Below, piece by piece: positions 6,414 through 8,616 of a stretch of 8,616 bases of DNA (its first letter is position 1; the number at the start of each line of letters is the position of its first letter). The DNA is taken from the NCBI GenBank assembly GCA_036258675.1, contig DATADD010000119.1, positions 1 to 8,616 of the forward strand, written 5' to 3'. The position numbers and the translations under genes were made by a program. The notes beneath the pieces are model-generated. The model saw nothing but the letters and a program-made list of their open reading frames with translations. It was not told the origin of the DNA and searched no databases. The stretch comes from DATADD01 sp036258675 (GTDB taxonomy: Bacteria; Actinomycetota; CADDZG01; WHSQ01).

Positions 6414-7280
6414 GTGAGCCTCTATCGCCTGCGCGCGACGCGAGAGCTGACCGCGCCCGTGCTCGTGGCGGCCTTCGACGGCTGGGTCGACGCTTCGGGG
6501 GCCTCGAGCTCGAGCGTGGGCCACCTGGCGCGCGACGCAGACGTGGTCGCAACGTTCGACGTCGACGCGCTCGTCGACCTCAGGGCGCGCCGGCCGATAC
6601 TCGACATCGTCGACGGGACGCTGCGTGAGCTGACGTGGCCCGAGCTGGTCGTGAGCGCGACCCGTGCGGGCGAGCGCGACCTCCTCGTGTTCGGCGGCGC
6701 GGAACCGGACTTCCGCTGGAGGGAGCTCGCGAGCGACGTGCGGGAGCTCGTGCTGCGACTCGGTGTTACGGAATGGATCAGTCTGGGGGCGATCCCGGCG
6801 GCCGTCACCCACAAACACGCCGTCCCCGTGCTCGCGACCGCGTCCGCGCCCGGCCTTCTTCACGCCGGCGTGGTGCAGGGGCCGGAGGGGCTGTTGCGGG
6901 TTCCCTCCGCGGCTCTGAGCGCGATCGAGCTCGCGGTGAGCGAGGCCGGCATCCCAACCGTGGGGTTCTACGCACAGGTTCCTCACTACGTCGCCGGCCC
7001 CTATCCGGCCGCGAGCGTCGCCCTGCTCGAGCACGTGGGGCGCCAGATCGGCGTGCCGCTGCCGCTCGAGCCCCTCGTCGAGGCGGCGCGGGAGCACCGC
7101 GCGCGCCTGGACGCGGTCGTGGCGTCCCAGCCCGAGGCCCAGGCGTACCTCGAGCAGCTCGAGGCTCTCCATGGCGCCGAGGAACGCATCCCCTCTGGGG
7201 ACGAGATCGCGGCCGAGCTCGAGCGTTTCCTGCGCGAGTCGGGCGGCGGCGACGACCCCAACCCCTTCGGGGAGCGCTGA
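6414..7280 (+). CDS. PAC2-family (proteasome assembly chaperone-like) protein, 288 aa
   Basis: Member of the PAC2 family, named for a eukaryotic proteasome assembly chaperone and widespread in archaea and actinobacteria. The N-terminal part has PVLVAAFDGWVDASGA (residues 15-30), the typical opening strand and Gly-Trp turn. DLLVFGGAEPDFRW (89-102) and VTEWISLGAIPAAVTHKH (from 118) form the central sheet, and GIPTVGFYAQVPHYVAGPYP (179-198) is the diagnostic region. A charged helical tail (about 217-275) has coiled-coil character, and the last residues are an acidic and polar DDPNPFGER. About 290 residues is usual for bacterial members. The protein is soluble, with no signal peptide or membrane segment. 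A role in proteasome maturation is shown for the eukaryotic protein but not established for bacterial ones. GTG 6414 is chosen because the protein aligns from its first residues with the family and a -10 box lies at leaderless distance. Confidence 0.88.
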   Translation: MSLYRLRATRELTAPVLVAAFDGWVDASGASSSSVGHLARDADVVATFDVDALVDLRARRPILDIVDGTLRELTWPELVVSATRAGERDLLVFGGAEPDFRWRELASDVRELVLRLGVTEWISLGAIPAAVTHKHAVPVLATASAPGLLHAGVVQGPEGLLRVPSAALSAIELAVSEAGIPTVGFYAQVPHYVAGPYPAASVALLEHVGRQIGVPLPLEPLVEAAREHRARLDAVVASQPEAQAYLEQLEALHGAEERIPSGDEIAAELERFLRESGGGDDPNPFGER

Positions 7281-7406
7281 CCTCTCACCTCGGGCGCGCC
7301 TTCGGCCCAGGGCCCTTGTTCCGGGCGGTCGTCCTCGTCGCACGGGTCGATCGTGTTACGGCATCGAGACCGCGCTCGCTCGGTACGGCGCGGCTCGGGT
7401 GAGGTG
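7281..7406. other. 126-bp spacer between the PAC2 and kinase genes
   Basis: No gene, convincing promoter or terminator is visible. It contains the short self-complementary GGCGCGCC near its start and a GTG at 7353 in frame with the kinase. The purine-rich GGGTGAGG just before 7407 is the likely kinase ribosome-binding site, although it is unusually close to the ATG. Confidence 0.4.
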
Positions 7407-8267
7407 ATGCACGAGGGCCTCGAGTGGCTCCGCGCCACCGAGGCGGGAAGGGCGTGGCTCCGCTCGCTGCCGGGCCTCGTCGACGAGTGCGCGCACCTGT
7501 GGTCGTTGCGGATCGGGGCGCCGTTCGACTACGCCTTCGCCTCTCTCGCGCTCGAGGCGGAACTGCCCGACGGTACGGACGCGGTGCTCAAGATCCAGTT
7601 CCCCGATCGCGAGAGCGAGCACGAGGCCGCCGCGCTCGCCCACTGGGATGGAGACGGCGCGGTGCGCTTGCTGGCGCACGACCCCGAGCGCCACGCGCTT
7701 CTCCTCGAGCGATGCAGACCCGGTACACCGTTGTCCCTGCTTCCACCCGACCGCGCCCTCGACGTGATGGTGGGGCTTCTTCCGCGCCTGTGGAAACCCG
7801 CGGGCGCGCCGTTCCGGCCGCTCGCAGATGAGGCGGGGTGGTGGGCCGATTACCTGCCGCGGAAGTGGGACCGGGCCGGCAGGCCTTTCGAACGCTCTCT
7901 GCTCGAGGCGTCGCTGCGGGAGCTCCACGAGCTGCCGGGGTCGCAGGGAGAAACGGTTCTCCTGCACCAGGACCTCCACGCCGACAACGTCCTCCGTGCC
8001 GCGCGCGAGCCGTGGCTCGTCATCGATCCCAAGCCGCTCGCCGGCGAGCGCGAGTTCGGCATCGCCGCGCTCGTGCGGGGCGGTGAGCTCGGGCACGGGG
8101 CGGAGCACGTCCGTCATCGGCTGGTTCGATTGACGACCGAGCTGGGTCTCGATGCCGAGCGGGCGCGCGGCTGGACGCTGTCTCAGACCCTGGCGTGGGC
8201 CTTCGAAGACGGCGCTGTGATCCCCGAGATGGTGCAATGCGCGCGCTGGCTCCTGCGCGGGCCGTAG
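7407..8267 (+). CDS. Aminoglycoside/hydroxyurea phosphotransferase-family kinase (APH(6)-like, 286 aa)
   Basis: Small-molecule kinase with the aminoglycoside phosphotransferase fold, closest in motif pattern to the streptomycin 6-kinase/hydroxyurea phosphotransferase family. Lys62 in VLKIQFP is the likely ATP-binding lysine, with Glu71 or Glu73 in the following helix as its partner. ALLLERCRPGTPL (97-109) is the hinge. The catalytic loop LLHQDLHADNVLR (185-197) provides His187, Asp189 and Asn194, and WLVIDPKPLAGE (203-214) provides the metal-binding Asp207 in the IDPK motif distinctive for this family. All key residues are present, so an active kinase is likely. Family members inactivate streptomycin by 6-O-phosphorylation or phosphorylate hydroxyurea, but many are uncharacterised and resistance should not be assumed. 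ATG 7407 is preferred over the in-frame GTG 7353, whose extra 18 residues are arginine-rich and outside the family pattern. The length of 286 is slightly short of the usual 300 or so. The gene may be read with the PAC2 gene, but a 126-bp gap separates them. Confidence 0.85.
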   Translation: MHEGLEWLRATEAGRAWLRSLPGLVDECAHLWSLRIGAPFDYAFASLALEAELPDGTDAVLKIQFPDRESEHEAAALAHWDGDGAVRLLAHDPERHALLLERCRPGTPLSLLPPDRALDVMVGLLPRLWKPAGAPFRPLADEAGWWADYLPRKWDRAGRPFERSLLEASLRELHELPGSQGETVLLHQDLHADNVLRAAREPWLVIDPKPLAGEREFGIAALVRGGELGHGAEHVRHRLVRLTTELGLDAERARGWTLSQTLAWAFEDGAVIPEMVQCARWLLRGP

Positions 8268-8366
8268 GGCGCGCCGCGCCATTCGCGCTCGGTCACCTGG
8301 TGCAAGCGAGAGGACCGCTCGATGCCGTGCGGCGCCGCCCGTGCGCCTAAGCCCGCTCCCGCCTCC
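8268..8366. other. Spacer between the kinase stop codon and the inverted repeat
   Basis: About 100 bases with no recognised element. GGCGCGCCGCGCC directly after the stop can form only a very short hairpin and has no T tract. GAGAGGA (8308-8314) lies about seven bases before an ATG at 8322, which opens a frame running to the window edge. Confidence 0.4.
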
Positions 8367-8616
8367 TCAGGCGCCACGGCCATCGACGGCGCGGAGCCTC
8401 CAGCTCGGACGCGTAGCGCCAGCCCGGCAGAAGCGGAGGCGGCTGCCCTCTCGCCTCGGTCGCGGTCGCCGAGGCGCCCGCAACGGTTGTCTCCGGCGTC
8501 GGGGGCGGAGGCGGCGCCCGCGTCCGAGGCGACGGGGGAGCCGCCGCCGCTTCTGCCCGGCTGGCGCTACGCGTCCGAGCTGGAGGCTCCGCGCCGTCGA
8601 TGGCCGTGGCGCCTGA
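8322..8616 (+). CDS. Possible partial hypothetical protein, N-terminal region, running off the window
   Basis: I do not recognise this. From ATG 8322, with a fair ribosome-binding site (GAGAGGA), the frame is open for 98 codons and remains open at the last base. Most of it is Ala/Pro/Ser/Arg-rich and would be disordered. The last part reads LLPGWRYASELEAPRR and then WPWRL, resembling a cytoplasmic tail just before a first membrane helix that would lie outside the window. Third positions are strongly G/C in the last 37 or so codons and less so before, so the true start may be further in, for example TTG 8487. The frame runs through both arms of the inverted repeat, so its first half is antisense to its second half, which is odd for a real protein. 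It could be a genuine membrane-protein N-terminus, a rearranged remnant, or chance. Confidence 0.3.
   Translation, partial: MPCGAARAPKPAPASSGATAIDGAEPPARTRSASPAEAEAAALSPRSRSPRRPQRLSPASGAEAAPASEATGEPPPLLPGWRYASELEAPRRRWPWRL
8367..8616. repeat. Long inverted repeat, 105-bp arms with 40-nt spacer
   Basis: The left arm (8367-8471) is the reverse complement of the right arm (8512-8616). The outer 58 bp (8367-8424 against 8559-8616) are identical, and over the full arms 98 of 105 positions match, with mismatches at left-arm positions 8425, 8437, 8445, 8449, 8450, 8460 and 8466. The spacer is 8472-8511. The right arm ends exactly at the window edge, so the outer boundary is not visible and the arms may be longer. 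As RNA or single-stranded DNA this would form a very stable hairpin. It lies 99 bp beyond the kinase stop. No transposase, target duplication or T tract accompanies it. The seven mismatches argue against a simple sequencing fold-back artefact, which would be identical throughout. Confidence 0.9.

Noticed and set aside
4875..7343. 822-aa open frame on the minus strand opposite the permease and PAC2 genes
   Set aside because: Its product is an Arg/Asp/His/Glu-rich low-complexity string without domain character, and it is wholly antisense to two well-recognised genes. Long antisense open frames are expected in DNA with extreme G/C at third positions.
7353..7406. Upstream GTG start for the kinase
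   Set aside because: It would add 18 mostly arginine-rich residues not typical of the family, and ATG 7407 has a purine-rich sequence directly in front.
7356..8282. 308-aa minus-strand frame opposite the kinase
   Set aside because: It is antisense to a kinase with an intact catalytic motif set, and its own translation shows no domain.
8341..8616. 91-aa plus-strand frame ending in TGA at the window edge
   Set aside because: It is extremely arginine-rich. The alternative frame from 8322 has better codon composition and a more protein-like ending, so this one is treated as a shadow.
8268..8616. The long inverted repeat as an intrinsic terminator of the kinase gene
   Set aside because: The arms are far longer than any terminator stem, the repeat starts 99 bp past the stop codon, and no T tract follows within the window.

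Overview
The window is very GC-rich double-stranded DNA with strong G/C preference at third codon positions, a GTG start and several actinobacterial-type genes: an Eis-like acetyltransferase, a bacterial PAC2-family protein, an APH(6)/hydroxyurea-type kinase and a leuS/comEA neighbourhood. This suggests chromosomal DNA of an actinomycetote. The short LeuRS (826 aa) argues for a lineage outside the familiar mycobacteria and streptomycetes. The taxonomic call is inference from gene content. I see no rRNA, tRNA, CRISPR array, transposase or prophage gene.

Layout, left to right. (1) Bases 1-272, minus strand: N-terminal part of ComEA, cut by the window edge. (2) 368-1591, plus: Eis-like GNAT acetyltransferase, divergent from comEA. 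(3) 1725-2315, plus: RibD-C/dihydrofolate-reductase-like protein. (4) 2385-4865, minus: leuS, convergent with the reductase gene. (5) 4989-6386, plus: 12-TM APC-superfamily amino-acid permease, divergent from leuS. (6) 6414-7280, plus: PAC2-family protein with a GTG start and an apparently leaderless promoter in the 27-bp gap after the permease. (7) 7407-8267, plus: kinase of the streptomycin 6-kinase/hydroxyurea phosphotransferase family. (8) 8268-8616: no gene of recognised function. It holds a 105-bp-arm inverted repeat that ends exactly at the window edge and a possible partial reading frame.

How the genes relate. leuS and comEA lie on the same strand, as in many actinobacterial and firmicute leuS/comEA/comEC neighbourhoods, but are separated here by two opposite-strand accessory genes (eis-like and reductase-like). 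The plus-strand block permease / PAC2 / kinase is co-oriented, but gap sizes and an internal promoter argue against one tight operon. Two genes, eis-like and aph-like, belong to families that modify aminoglycosides or other amine- or hydroxyl-bearing small molecules, although nothing shows that they work together.

The most unusual structure is the long inverted repeat at the right end: 58 bp perfect, 98 of 105 positions matching, with a 40-nt spacer. Its two arms encode the same peptide pointing outward in both directions. Next in interest is the pair of matching leaderless-type promoters at leuS and the PAC2 gene. No clearly new multi-gene system is visible; most of the window is ordinary chromosomal content.
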